This document shows, in pieces, positions 47,101 through 60,575 of a stretch of 64,000 nt of DNA (its first letter is position 1; each line of letters opens with the position of its first letter). The stretch covers positions 34,858,751 through 34,922,750 of the forward strand of contig CM018032.1 of assembly GCA_008638375.1 (NCBI GenBank), in the 5' to 3' direction. The translations under genes were made by a program, and so were the position numbers. The notes beneath the pieces were generated by a model. It was given only the letters and a program-made list of their open reading frames with translations. It had not been told where the DNA came from and did no database searches. The DNA comes from Nyssa sinensis. Lineage: Eukaryota > Streptophyta > Magnoliopsida > Cornales > Nyssaceae.

Positions 47101-50026
47101 CACCTACCCTATCAACCCCAGTGATACTAGGAAATGGTCAGACTGCTGTACCAGTAATCGCAGGTACTCCTCTAGTTTATTTATGGCTTATACATATACT
47201 ATTGATATTAGGCTTTACGTATTGAATAACATCTTCTTCATTACTGTTAGAGTTGAACTTAGAAACAGAACCCCTAGATTTCATGTTAACTATTTCAATA
47301 TCCTCGAGAGTTTTATTGTTAATACATGCTAATGAATGCTGTGAAATGTTATGGATAAGTAAATAAGGCTTGAATTGGAGATAGTCTGAAGGAAACTTAA
47401 TGAATAATTACAGGAGGAGTTGATACTCTAAATAAATTAATAAGGTACCAGAAATATGAAAAGTCTTGAGTAGGTCATAAGTAGACCCTGATAGGGTAGA
47501 GATGAATAGAGTTTTGAAGACAATTACTAAATGAGCGAGACTGTCAGAATTGACCTTATGAAATGTGATGATTTTGAAAAGAGGTTGACACATGATGAAT
47601 AAATATTAGGAATAAATTCAATGAATCTTGTGACCTAAGATGAGGTGCGATTAGATTTTAGTCAATACTCTATCAAGTTAGATGAATGTAAATAATAAAT
47701 GATTCTGAATAACTGTTAGAGATCAATGTGATCTAAATGATCGTAAAGACTGAACTGGTAGTAAATTATTTAGAGAAACCATGAAATTGAGATGATGTAT
47801 GATTTTTGAGGTACTAAGAGGAAATCATTATTCATGAATGATATACATAGAATATATGAGGTACAGATCATAAATATACGGTTATTAACCGATTAGATAC
47901 CTTTAAAGAAACTAGGAATCCAATGATTTAAATAGTTAAATGATCGGCGAATTTTGGAGGACTATAACTTGTTTAAATACTAAGGTTAATAGTCTTTGGA
48001 AAAAACTATGCTATAACTGACCTTGATGTTTATTGGACGATTGAGATGACCAAATGAATAATGACTTTTGGGAGAAAGTAGTATGTTTAAGGGCAAGGAT
48101 TAAGGATTCTTGGGAAGAATTGTACCAGTGTCAAGGTTGACGACTCTTAAGTTATTAAACTGTGAATTGATTAATGAATTGGGGGAAAATATTGTTGAAC
48201 AAAGGCAATGGTTAATGCTCTTTTGGAAGATATAAGGTGACATAAAGTTGAGATTGTAAAATCTTAGGAAGTCGGTGGATTTAACAAAAAAATATATATG
48301 AGAGATGGTCTGAGAAAGACTTAATGAATAGTAATATGAGGAGTTTGAGACTTCAGATGGATTAATGACATATAAGATATATGAGGATTTTTGAATGAGT
48401 CATACAAGGTAAAGATAAATGGATCATTGGGAGACAAATATTGATTGAATGAGACTATCAAATGAATATTATGAAATGTGATGTTTCTAAAAGGAGATTG
48501 ACACCGTGAGGACTAATCATTGGGAAAAACTCAATAGATCTTGTTGATCTAGGTGACAATATGACCCAATTGTGGGCGGTACTTTATTGAATTAGCTGAA
48601 TCTATTTCAAAAGATAAATGATTGATGACTCTGAATGACTTTTGGGGATTAATGTAATCTGACAATTAAAGAGATGAAATTGTAGCATAATCTATAGAAA
48701 AACTAGTGAGGACAACGACTGTGCTAAAGTGATACATAATTCTTTGAGCTACGAGGAAAATTAAGATTGAGGTAGAAAGTAAGAATAACTAAATTGTGAA
48801 ACTAAGAAAGTAAAGAATTTCTATGGTGGGAAAAACTTGACATAATCGTGATAAACTTTGAATGTCAAATGTAACGATAAAATGATGGGATGATTAATTG
48901 ATGTGAACAATCCTGAAATATGATATGAAGTTACAGAATGTACAAGGAACTCTCAGGTATGGTTGAATAAGTTCTTAAAAGAACACTTCAAAGTAGACTG
49001 TTATATGAACAAGTAGTGACTGGGGTAAAAGACTACTCTAAAATTTTCTAAGTATATGTTCTATACTTTAATCCATGAAGGAATGAGAAATCAAAAACTT
49101 TGAAAGGCTCAATCGTGAGCAAGAAATAAAAAGGTATTCGTACTAGTCTGTAATTTGAAAGAAATGGAGGAACTAAATTCCTCAACCTATCTAACTCATA
49201 AAAAGATGAATGCACACAAATTTGAAAAACAAAGGCAGGTATGCCAATGAGTTAATACAAAAAATAATAATACATACAACAAAACAGAAGAGGATTGATA
49301 AATCATCCACTTGAGTAACATTTAGAAATGGGCACGTGATTGAGAATCACGAATGAATTTTAAAAATAAATCTAAAGTTACCCTTCCATGGAAGAAATGT
49401 TGTGATACAAAGAGCACTTGAGTAAACCATCCTAATACGAACCAAAGGATATTCATAAACATAAGAATGAAATATGACACTGAAAATGCAAAGGAAAAGT
49501 ACAATGTTTCCAATAAACAAGTAAGGTGTAATGGACAAAAGAGACTTAAACGGGTGACGTTGCAAATCACGGCTTAGTGCCAAAACAAAACTAATGCAAT
49601 GACTAGACGTAGAACTAGTGATAATATAGATGACAGTGGAAAATAGTCAAGTAACTAAAGGATGACTTCGAGTGAGAAATAAAAGTGTAATGAACCCATG
49701 ATCACAGGTCCTAAGACTAAAGAAATAAGCCTAAAACATTAAAACTAGAATTTGGAGACTTAAGTGTAAAGTCTCAAGAAAGTTGAAAGTCAAATCTGTG
49801 ACTTTCAAGATCACTATTAAACTAAACAAAAGGGAGTATGAAAGGATTGTAGACCTTGTATAAAAATCTTCTTGCTTGAGGATATAGTATCTAAATACCA
49901 GAGATAAGTCCAAGAGACAGATTAAAATGGGAACTATGAAAATGAAATTAGAATGTAAGGGAATAGAGCTTCCTATATATGAACATCAGAGTTTTGAGGA
50001 CAAAACTCATTTTAAAGAGGGTAAGA
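47101..50026 (+). other. Gypsy internal region without readable pol
   Basis: About 2.9 kb is AT-rich with no protease, reverse transcriptase or integrase motif in any frame I checked. Two diverged copies of a 0.45-kb segment occur at about 47,378-47,826 and 48,300-48,770. Only the last codons (FEDKTHFKEGK, 49993-50025) look like a pol C-terminus, directly at the purine-rich AAAGAGGGTAAGA before the 3' LTR. Confidence 0.55.
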
Positions 50027-50791
50027 TGTAACACCCCGACCCAATTAAGCAAAGCAATTAACGATATGATAATTATCATAAGTTAATTTACTTAATAACT
50101 ATGGGTGATGCTAGATATGACTATAACTAATGACTCGGAATACAAAAGTAACGATATAAATGACGTAAATAATTAAGTTTAAATTAGAGATGACCGAGAT
50201 GAAAATGCAATGTAATGCCGAGGGCAATGATTCGATAGGAAATAAAAAACAAGTGTACATTGAAGAATTATACACCCCAGTAAATGAGAAAAATTAGCGT
50301 GACGCACAAAGAGAGCACGTTTAATCAAAATTATTCCAATAATGATGATGGACTATTAGAATAATTGAAATATGTTTAAATACATCGAGGCGAGACAATG
50401 AAGGCCATGAAAGTCGATCAGATCGCGAATTTACGAAATCGAAGAAATACAAGTAAATCAAGAAGTTTTTGATAAAAATAATATGTTTTCGGCATAAACC
50501 AGACACGATGGAATGTGTTAAAAATAAAATTAATAACATGAAGAAGAAGCATGCAAGAATAAAAAATGTGGTAAGAATACTAAGGGACTTTAAGGAAATT
50601 AAAATGTAATTTTGGGAATTCAAGAAACGCACCCAAAATGTCAAACAAGGCATAAGGAGAAAAAGATTTGAAAAAGAGCCAAAAGTGTTAGCCAAAGGAC
50701 TTGAACCCTAGACCAAGAATGAGGAGAAACCAAAAGCCCAAAAATAAAGCCATTTGGGCTACAAGCACTTTTGTGCTATATAATGCTTAGG

Positions 50792-50823
<32 letters not shown>

Positions 50824-53058
50824 AACCAAAGTTCAAAAATTCAACACACTGAAAATGAGGTGGCAGCACCCTATTGGCCACTGCCTTCCTCCACCAACCA
50901 TCTTTCATGCAACTATATGCACATATATATAAACATATATACAAGACATAATGATGGTGTTCTACCTAGGGGAGGGGGTTGCGTGTGAAAGAAAGACTAA
51001 TGAGTGTGTTGTGTGCATATAGGAGTGTGATGTGAGGCCATGTAAGTTAGACTTGCATTGTGAGTGTGTACTTGCAGGGTTCGGGTAGAGAGAAAAAGTG
51101 AGGTAGAGTTAAAAAGTGAAGGAAGAAGAAGGAGCTGAAGAAGAAGAAGGGAGTTCATGCATGCAATAGGGCTGTTGAGGATTCAGTGACTTGAGATAAG
51201 AAGAAGGAAGTCACCATTGAAGGTAAAACTCTAACCCACTATGTGTTTCTCTCTCTAGAAAATCATGTTAAAACATACTGTTTAAAGGTCTAAATTTGCA
51301 TGCATGCATACGATACTGTGAAAGGGAGAAAAATGGTTGAAGATGGCTTGGTTAAACTAGGAAGAAGCCATACAACTAGTTAACCCGAAATAGTGATAAA
51401 TATTGTTTTGTGTAAAATTTTCCTTAAGCTTAAAACCATTTGCATGGCTCGAAAGAGCACTGAACATAGATCATATTGCAAGTTGAATTAATTAACATGG
51501 TCAAGAGACCAAGGAGAACTATGGAGTTGCAGGTACGACCATGTAAGGTTGGGTAGGTTGATATTTGGGGCTCTTTTGTGGCTAGGGTAGTGTAGAAGCA
51601 TTCCTCAGGGTCGCAGCAACTTGTAGGAAAAATTGGGAGTCAAAACAGCAAGATAAAAGCCAAGAAACAGTAAAAAAAAATTGGGCAAAAAAAACGGGGC
51701 TCACTGAAGCTCCGACGGTAACACCTCTGTTGACAGCCTAAAACTTGCCCAAATTCAAAACCCACCATATGTTTAAAATCTCTAAGAAACATAGGTGAGA
51801 ACCCCATCGAACAATGGTCGAAATTCCACCTACGGCTAGCTATCAGCGTCGGAGAGGACACCGGAACACTCGCAGGAGCGATGAGGACGAAGCACAGTAA
51901 TGGGTAGACCTCCGGTTGGGTCAGTTACGAGTTCGGGTTATAACCAGATCCAAAGGGGTATGGGCTTTAGTGGGACGGCGTCGTTTTAGTCTAAGGGTTT
52001 TATTTTATAGGACATAAGTCAGTTTGGTTGCGGGGGTAAGAAATTCAAATTGGTGTTCATTGTTGGGCCAGGGATATCCTATCCTAGTTTAGCCCAGAAT
52101 CCACTGTTTGGTTATGCCTTAATTAGAAAAAAAGAGGGGGAAAAGAAGGAAGGGAAATGCGGTCAAGGGGATTTGAACCCTTAACGCACGTGAGCCAAGG
52201 GTTCTAAGCCATCCAATGCTACCACCGTGCCACTGAGGCATGTGTGGTCACATTCTCACCCTAATAATATATAATATTAGTTTAATGAATTAATTTAATT
52301 AGTTAATTTTTAAGATAATTCCCGATGGCCGAATAAAGTAAGTGAATAGTATTTTTTTTATGTTTTGGGCATTCTCGATCCAATGGTGGGATCCGTTTTA
52401 CGAGACAGGACTCTAAAAAATTTAGACACGTAATATAAAAAATTACCAATTTGCCCTTAGTGATGTCCAAAGCCAAATTAAAAATTGTGAAAGCCTAAAC
52501 TAACTTTCTTCAATGTCTTGGACTCAATAGTAAAGTCTAAATTAGTAAAAGAGATACTTATAGTAACGAGGCATAAAATTTGACAAATAGCATTAAAACT
52601 GAGACGTGTTTACTGATGTATAAGAAACTCAAAGAGAAAAGAGAAGGTCGCGAGATACTGAACTAGAACACACTGAAAAGGTAAGTAAACCCTATCTTTT
52701 ACACGTGGTCTTCCAAGCCACGTTCATTCCATTACTGCCACTTTTGTACTCTCGTACGTACCAACTGTTATTGTTCCACAATTGATATTATCCTATCTTA
52801 TGGGTGTTTATTGATTGCTATATCATTGAATGTTATGTTGTACTGCGCCTTAAAAGGCCTACTGTATGTGTTCATTGAATGATATTCGATTTTTATGCAC
52901 TTCTTATGGAATCACAAATAATCATGATTTATTGTGAATGCTAGATTTGTGCTCAGTCACAATATCCATCCGATGCTTTCTAATTGACAGGACCTACGGG
53001 TCGATTGAAGGGACAGATGGAAATGAGGGCATTTTTACGCATTGAGTTATGAGGGCAT
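50027..53058 (+). repeat. Gypsy 3' LTR, first segment
   Basis: It is colinear with 42311-45490 of the 5' LTR, starting TGTAACACCCCGACCC. It lacks the 28-bp duplication and the inverted arm, and gains about 18 bp near 50,575. It is cut at GAGGGCAT by LTR-only copy A. Confidence 0.88.
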
Positions 53059-56000
53059 TGTAGTAATATCCCGACCCGGGATACCGGGTCACATGACACG
53101 AATTACAAAGTTAAGAAAAAGATTGTGTAAAATCTTGAGACTCGAGAATATAATTAATTAATTATATGAAATAAATATTTTAAATTTTAATTTAATATAT
53201 TGAAACACACATTGTATGGAAGGCATGTTATATATATATATGTATGTAACCAAGCTTGTATGCATGCATGTATGTAAATAAAATAAAATATAAATAAAGG
53301 TATAAAGTGAACAGTAGTGTGAATGTATATATGTGTGTGTCGGCTGGTGTGTGTGTGTGTTGTCAAGTATATATGTGTGTAGATATATATGTATATATTA
53401 TATGTAAAATATCAAGCAAAATACAAAATGAATTTAATGTAAAGTGAAATTGGGAGAAACAAAATTAAATGAAGGAAGGAAAAGTTGATGAGCTATGAGG
53501 GCTAGGGTAGGGCTATGGAGTCAGATTTGTAGAGAGAGAGAGAGAGGTCAGTTGCCTCTTCTTTAAAAGAAACAAGCATGCATTGCATGCTTGTTTTGTA
53601 AGAAAAGAACTAAGGAACTGAAGGAGAAGAAGAGGAGGAAAACCAGAAAGAGAAAGAGATAAAAACCTACGACAAAAAGGTGAGAATTTTGGAAAATTAT
53701 CAAATTCTCTCTCTAGAATTTAAGCATGAATATGAATTGTTTTTAAGTTGGTTATGTAGATATAACGTTTAGGTTATATTTAGACCTGTTTAAACATAAA
53801 ATTCAAGCTTGAAAACAGTAAGAAAACACCAACCCAAAAGCTACGGCCATGGGAGACCATGTTCAAAGCAGGTCTGATCCGATGGAAACCAAACCTTGTT
53901 TGGTTTATTGAGACTAAAACTATACCCTACAAGCATGCTAGAAACACTTAGCCGCGATCAGAAAGCCCAAAGAAAACCTACCTAAACACAAGTTACAAGT
54001 TACGGGTTTGAAACCCAATCCTTTAAAATCTGTGTTAAATCAACATTTAAGAATGAGATATGAATCCCCAGGAAGAGGGGATCATAACAAACGAAGCCCT
54101 ATGAATTTTGGCCAAGAAATGAGTATGAACCGACTGTTTACAGGTTGGATTATCACCTCTTAAACAGAAGCAAAGAGTTTACTTTGAACTCCAAAACGAA
54201 TGCCAAATGGATTCTGGGTACTTTAGGAACAAAATGGAACGAAAACAGTAAGGATCCATTGATCCAAAACGCACGAAATTCAAAGGGAATGAAACCTGCA
54301 AATTAGGGCAACGTAGGGGTTAAATGAGGAAGATGACGATGAGTTAACTCGTTTTAAAATAATCGAGTTGACTCGGACACGTGGCAGCATCTGAGCTTGC
54401 CACCAAATAAATGAAACGGAAACGTTTTAAATGTTTTAAACGCTAGGGTTGACGTCATCATGACGTCAGCCACATGTAAATAAAACCACTGAACCGGTTG
54501 GTTTACAACCAGACCGGACCGGTTCACTTCAAATTGGACCGAACCCACTGGTTTTCTAATTTATTTAAAATTAAGTAAACCAAACCTTTTGTTATTTACG
54601 AATTGACCCCAGAACTTCTGAAAAATCCCACTGTGGCCCAACTGATGGGAATTCTATGCAATAAGACCCCTGAAAAAATAATTAAATAATTAATTTAATT
54701 ATTTAATAAATAAAGCAAAATTTCTATTTTGCCCCTAGGGTCATATATGAAGCAAATGAAGTCCAAATTAAACATATGAATAGTGTATCGTTACTATTTT
54801 GGACATTCTAAGACTAATGGCGGGGTCCCGAAAAATAAAGACACGTACAGGGGTAAATGACCAAAATACCCCTTGACCAAAATTAACAAACTAGTAGTGT
54901 ATTCTTACTATCTCAGACCTTCTGAGTCCAATGGTGAGGTCCAAATTACAAAACGAAGTACGAAAAAATACGACACGTAAAATGATAAATGACCAGTTTG
55001 CCCTTTTACATACAAAATTCCTGAATTAAATTCTAGGAAAGCCTAAACTGACTTTCTTTGACGCTCCAGACTCAATGGTAGAGTCTATTTGACCAAAAGA
55101 GATGTCAAAAATAAAGAGACATAAAATTTGTTGAATAGCATCTGTCAGATGACTATAAATTAAAGTAATGCCAAAGTACTAATCTAAGGCGTATACAAGA
55201 AAATGAATTACGAAAAGACACGACACGTAAATATGTGAAGTAAATAAATTAAAATTAAAATTAATGGAGCTACCAAAGGAGTATAATTGTAGAAAATTTA
55301 ATTTCTAACACATTAAATTGTGTCATAAGTTAAGAGTACGAGTTAAGTTAAGTACATATGAAATTATGAAATCGTTTTAGGATCTAATACGATTTAAGCA
55401 TAAGTTAAGGAATATTGAGATGATATTACAATGAATGTGAAGTTGATGAAATATTTATCAATTGTTCTTAGGAACTACAAGGAAAGTGGGAAAGCGCATT
55501 ATTAGCACTAACCCTAAAGGACCAAGGTGAGTAACCCTGTATTTGAAGTGGAGATTTAACTTCATGGATTTGAAAAGGTTTTAAATGCAAAGATATGAGG
55601 TGTTTGAATTTTCAAATTCAGTATTTACATGATTCAGTTTTAAATTGTTTTCATCTCTATAAACTCTATTATGACATGCTCAGAGAATGGTTTCTGTCAC
55701 AATCTTCTTAAAACATATTTCTGCATGTCTAAAGTTTTAAATGCCAAATTATGTAAAGTGTTCTGAATTTGTTTATATCAAATGTTTAAAGGATTTGTTA
55801 TGAAATTATGTACATGATGTTTTAAATGTTCATGAGAAGTACTTATTTGAAGAAGTCAAATGTATTTGAATGTAAGAAAAGCTGTGCATAAGCACCACGG
55901 ATTTTATGAGTTTCTTCGAAATTATTAATCCGAAATTCGATGGGATATTGAGTTGTACGGAACTCAATTGACTGTCAACTACCAGGTAGCAGGATCTAAT

Positions 56001-56898
56001 CCGCCAGGCATAAGATATCTTCACGAAACGTAAAGTGGGAATCTGGTTCGAAACAGATTCCATTAATAAAAAGTGATAAGAAAATGTATTGGAAATGGAA
56101 GCAGGTTTTACCCTCATTTTCACAGTACATATTTATGTGTTTTAAAGTTTATATACTTTATTGACGAAGTAAGAGTTTAGCTTGAATACTTTAAATGTTT
56201 CAAAGCTATTTGTTTTATGAAATGCATATGTTTCGAGTTTTATACTCTATTTGACTAAGTACGAATTTAGCTTGAATACTTTAATGTTTCAAAGCTATCT
56301 GTTTTAAGAAATGCATATGTTCTATGTTCAAGTATACGAGCAATTGGCAGTAAATGTTTTACAAACTCTTATGTACTAAAAACCACTGCTAATTGAAAAC
56401 CCCATGACGAATACTGGAATTACTCACAAGCTTAGATTAGCTTACCCGGACTTTGTTCGGACCCCTCTTTCAGGTGATTAGCAGCAGTCTTGACTTGAGG
56501 ACGATGATGATGAATCTGCTATTTTTGGAAGTTATGTTCAAGTAGTTTTTGTCTAGTACTATGAACATTAAGTATGGAATTTTGTATTAGTAAAATAGTA
56601 GCCTGTTATGTATAAGCCCCACGGGGCAATTAAACATTTATTGTTTATAAAGTTTTAAGTTTTAGTTATACTCTGAATCTTAAATCATGTATGCTATGTA
56701 AAGAGTGGCAGTACTGGACGGATGTGCATAATTTAAAAATAAGAAAAGAAAAGAAAAAGTTTTTCACGCTTCCGTAAACACATGTCGCACATCTATTCGA
56801 TACCGCTGCTTATGTGAGCCTTCGCCCTAAGGTCCCTGGGCCTGAGGGTGGCGGTCGTGAAGCGAGATCCGCATAGGGTGGGTTTCAGGGTCGTGACA
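53059..56898 (+). mobile_element. LTR-only Gypsy copy A (3.8 kb)
   Basis: It is bounded by TGTAGTAATATCCCGACCC and GGTTTCAGGGTCGTGACA, LTR-like TG...CA ends. It interrupts the 3' LTR, since the sequence resumes ATATGCATTGAGG as at 45497. There is no internal region, primer site or ORF. The expected 5-bp target duplication is not visible, and about three host bases seem lost. It carries ACCGGTT-rich and TGACGTCA motifs and several blocks shared with solo LTR B. Confidence 0.75.
54450..54468 (+). promoter_or_regulatory. Paired TGACGTCA palindrome in LTR copy A
   Basis: TGACGTCA-TCA-TGACGTCA comprises two perfect CRE-type bZIP sites three bases apart. An ABRE-like CACGTGGC occurs at about 54378. 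Use as a promoter element is inferred from the motif alone. Confidence 0.45.
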
Positions 56899-57410
56899 AT
56901 ATGCATTGAGGTTAAGAGAGGGGTATGTTGGGCTCCAAAAGACTGAGGGTCTGCCAAACCCTGAACAGAGTAAATGCATCACTTATTTTTGACTGATATG
57001 TTTATGTTTATTGGATTCATAGGATGTTGCCATTCCCTATAAATAATTCTATGTTGACAGTTCATTGATTGATTGTATTTGATTGTGGCCGATTTATTAT
57101 GGCAGTATTCTTATGTTGACTGATGTTTATTGAGCTTTTTTATGTTCATGCTACACCACTATTCATGCTTGATTAATTTGACTTACTGTTTATTGGCCAT
57201 TGTGGCATTTTACCATTAACTGCAACTATTGTCATGATTGGCTATCATGTTCACCCTATGAGTTCATATGTTTCTATGTTAACCCTAACCCGTATTTGAA
57301 ATGGGCTATTACTTACTGAGCTTTGTTAGCTCACCCCACTTACTTATTTTTCAGGTGAGAATGCTGTAGGACCACAGTAGAAGTCTAGGGGCATAGGGGG
57401 ATAGTTGAGG
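56899..57410 (+). repeat. Gypsy 3' LTR, second segment
   Basis: It is colinear with about 45,497-46,013 of the 5' LTR (ATATGCATTGAGGTTAAGAG onward) and ends GATAGTTGAGG, where solo LTR B is inserted. Confidence 0.88.
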
Positions 57411-59149
57411 TGTCACATCCCCCAGACCCACCCTGTGCGGATTTGGGGCACGTGACAAAGGCCAGTTAGGCACCCATCGAGTTTTATCAGTTTTTTTTTG
57501 AAAGCAAAACCCCGACGGTAATCCTAACCACAGGCCATTCCGATATAAATCCCAACCATAATGCATTCAACATATATAATTTAAGCAGCGGAATTTTCAC
57601 AAAAGAATGCATACATATATACTTGGCAGAGCATTCAGGATACATCATAGTCAGTCCTATCTTAATCAAGATTACAAAACAGTTTCACCACAAAAGGTCA
57701 TAATCTGTTCAGTTACACGAAAAGTACAAAAATGGTATAGGTTCACAAAAATGGATTATCATTTTATCTGGGGGTCTCCAACATTTTCCCCCTAAGTCCT
57801 GGACCTGCTAAACTTGTCCATCTGAGAGTTCCCCTGAAATTATTAAAATAATGGAATGAGCTTTAAAAAACCCAGTGAGTAACACAGATATCCAGGCAAG
57901 AGTTTCGAATTCAATCTTTGCTTAAATCACATGGTAATTAAATCAGTTTGGAATTAATAGTTCAATAAATCCAAGTCAAGTTCAATAGATCAAAACAGAT
58001 AAACGGTTCAGGGTGCTAGCATATCAATCAGAAGTATAGTTAATCATTTGAGAAACTAAAAACCATGTCATTGGTGATAAAAGCATGCGTTTAAAATATA
58101 TGATATTCGGAACAATTTAACAGATCAAGGAGCAGTAACTAAACAGTGTCAGAAGTTACTCACCTTCAATTTTTGAGTTTGAAGCTATGAACAGAGCCTT
58201 TCTCTTTTCTCCTTAAGCCTAAAACAATTTATAGAGATTTATCAACTCATGACCTTAGACTGAGTAAGTCTACCCTATGATGGGTTTCATGGAACTAACT
58301 TATAGTGGCTAGTTCATAGGTCTTACCTCTTAAGCATTTGGCTTAGGGTTTCAGTGTCTTCACACATTTATCGGTTCTGATTTTCATAATATGGACCTAA
58401 CCATTGAGTTCAGAAGGTCGGAGAAAGTCAATTTAGACTCTCTCGGCTTTTAAATCTGGGTTCGGGTATATCAGGGGTATTTTGGTCATTTTTGCCGTCA
58501 CATAATTTCTGTCTCGGATTCGTCATCTAATCATGTGTACAGTTTCACAAGTGTCAGGTCTATCACTGGTATTAATTCCGTTTTAATCGGACTTCATTTG
58601 GGCCTTGTACAGTGTCAGGGGTATTATGGTAATTTCATATGTTGTATTTTTCGGTACTTTATTTGCTATTACGGACCTCACCATTGAGTCCGGAATGTCC
58701 AACATAGTTAAAATGGACTATCCTTCTGTGTAATCTGGCCCTATGTGTCATTAGGGGCAGTACGGTCATTTACCCTTTACATGTCTGTATTTTTGGGACT
58801 TGGTTTCACAAATCAGACTCAGCCATTGAGTCCGGAATGCCCGAAATAGTAAGATTACACTATTCATTCATTAAATTCGGACTTGGTTTGACTTGTTTAA
58901 GGTCCAGGGGCAATATGGTAATTATTCCCTTTTAATAAAATAATTAAATAATTATTTTATTATTTTATTTAATTTTTTCAAGGGTATAATTGCAAAAGAT
59001 TTTCAAAATCTGGGCCTTAGTGTAATTCTGTTAAACAGTGGGGGTCAGTTTGTAAATATTTAAAAGTTCAAAACTGAACCAAAGGGTTCAGTCTCTTTGC
59101 AACTGAACCGGTCCGGTTCAGTCCGGTTCTGACCGGTTGGTCACACTGC

Positions 59150-59168
59150 TGACGTCATGATGACGTCA
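59150..59168 (-). promoter_or_regulatory. Paired TGACGTCA palindrome in solo LTR B
   Basis: TGACGTCA-TGA-TGACGTCA on the + strand is the exact reverse complement of the 19-mer in LTR copy A, in the same sense relative to its own LTR. Confidence 0.45.
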
Positions 59169-60125
59169 GCCCTAAAATAATTTAAAAACTAGTATTCCAA
59201 AACGACGCAGTTTAATTAATGTGGTGGCAGTCCCGTTGTTTGACACATGTCCGAGTTGGCTCGGCCCAACTCATCTCGACTCGGTCAACTCGGCCGGGTC
59301 AACTCTGTCTTCCCCACTAACTGCCTCAATGTTGCCCTAATTTCTGCAGATTTTTCACTTTCTATTTCGTGAGATTTGGGACACGGTTTTCAACTGGTTC
59401 CTACTCCATTCGATTTCTGCACTTGATACCAACATTTTGGCATCGATTTCAAGCATTGTATCAACCTCTAAGTGGTTGTTTACAAAGTGATAACCGTGAC
59501 CTGCAACTCGTCAATACGTCCCCATTTCTCAACCATTTTTGGTGTGGTTTGAAGCTACGTGGTCCTCACAGTGTGTAGGTTCAATCCTCAATCAATAAAA
59601 TGGGTTTAAAGCATCCAAATAAAAAATGACAGTTTACACCCGAACCTGCAACTAACTTTTTAAGGGTGTTGTTTAGAGTTTTAGGGTCGCGGGTTAGGGT
59701 TTTTAGGGTCTCTGGTAGATCTATTTTGAGCTTCAATGCTCGGAATTCCAATTTGCTAGGGTCGATTCAGACCTGGGTTTTCCAAGGTCCATTAATGGAG
59801 GTCACCTTCGGTTTTCATGGTTCTTGGCCAACCCGACACCTCCAACACACACAGTATGCTCAAAACTAATTCTTAGGACCAAAAATAACCATGCATGCAG
59901 TCTACACCCGTAGCAATCTATCAAAACAGTTCCAAAAATCAAAATAAGAAATGAGGCAAATTTGGAAATTTACCTTCAACAGTGACCCTCTCTCTCTCGG
60001 TGGCTTGGTCCAGAATCCTCACAGTGCTCCTCAAGCTTCCTCAGGTCATGCACTTCAACTTCAAGCCTTCACCTTTCCTCTCTAATGGCCAAATTTCTCA
60101 CAACACATATGCATGCACAAGCTTC

Positions 60126-60129
<4 letters not shown>

Positions 60130-60180
<51 letters not shown>
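60130..60180 (+). repeat. (CT)n microsatellite
   Basis: About 50 bases of CT repeat lie inside solo LTR B. Overlapping Leu-Ser reading frames are artefacts. Confidence 0.96.
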
Positions 60181-60185
<5 letters not shown>

Positions 60186-60482
60186 TCAGCCAACCCTACG
60201 TACACACAACAGAACTCACACACTCTCACTGTTTGGCATTTCAGAATTCTCTAAAGAGAGAATTCTTGGTGCAAGTTATGTATATATATACATATAGGGC
60301 TATACACATATATGAGTGTATCTCTGCCCTTTGTGGGGTTAGTGGCTGATTGACTGATGGAGGTGATGGAGGGCTATGATGAAGGGAATGCATGCAAGGC
60401 CATTGGCCAATTTGGGTGGTGGCTTGGGCAAGATTATAGGTTATATACATATATTGCTGTATATATGCACAAAGTAACCAAC

Positions 60483-60575
60483 AGCCTAGTTGGTAACTTT
60501 TTGGGACAGAATTACTTACCTTGGTAGGTCAAGGGTTCAATTCCCCTTGGCCTCCCAAGTGACCATTTTCTCCTA
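60483..60575 (+). repeat. tRNA-like Pol III box segment inside solo LTR B
   Basis: CCTAGTTGGTAACTT resembles an A box and GGTTCAATTCC is a B box in a T-arm-like stem (CAAGGG/CCCTTG). It is antisense to the LTR, as in the 5' LTR at 44,481. Confidence 0.5.

Noticed and set aside
42311..50026. CRISPR-like or bacterial-type defence repeats
   Set aside because: The repeats are LTRs, microsatellites or diverged duplications; there is no regular repeat-spacer pattern and the genome is plant-like.
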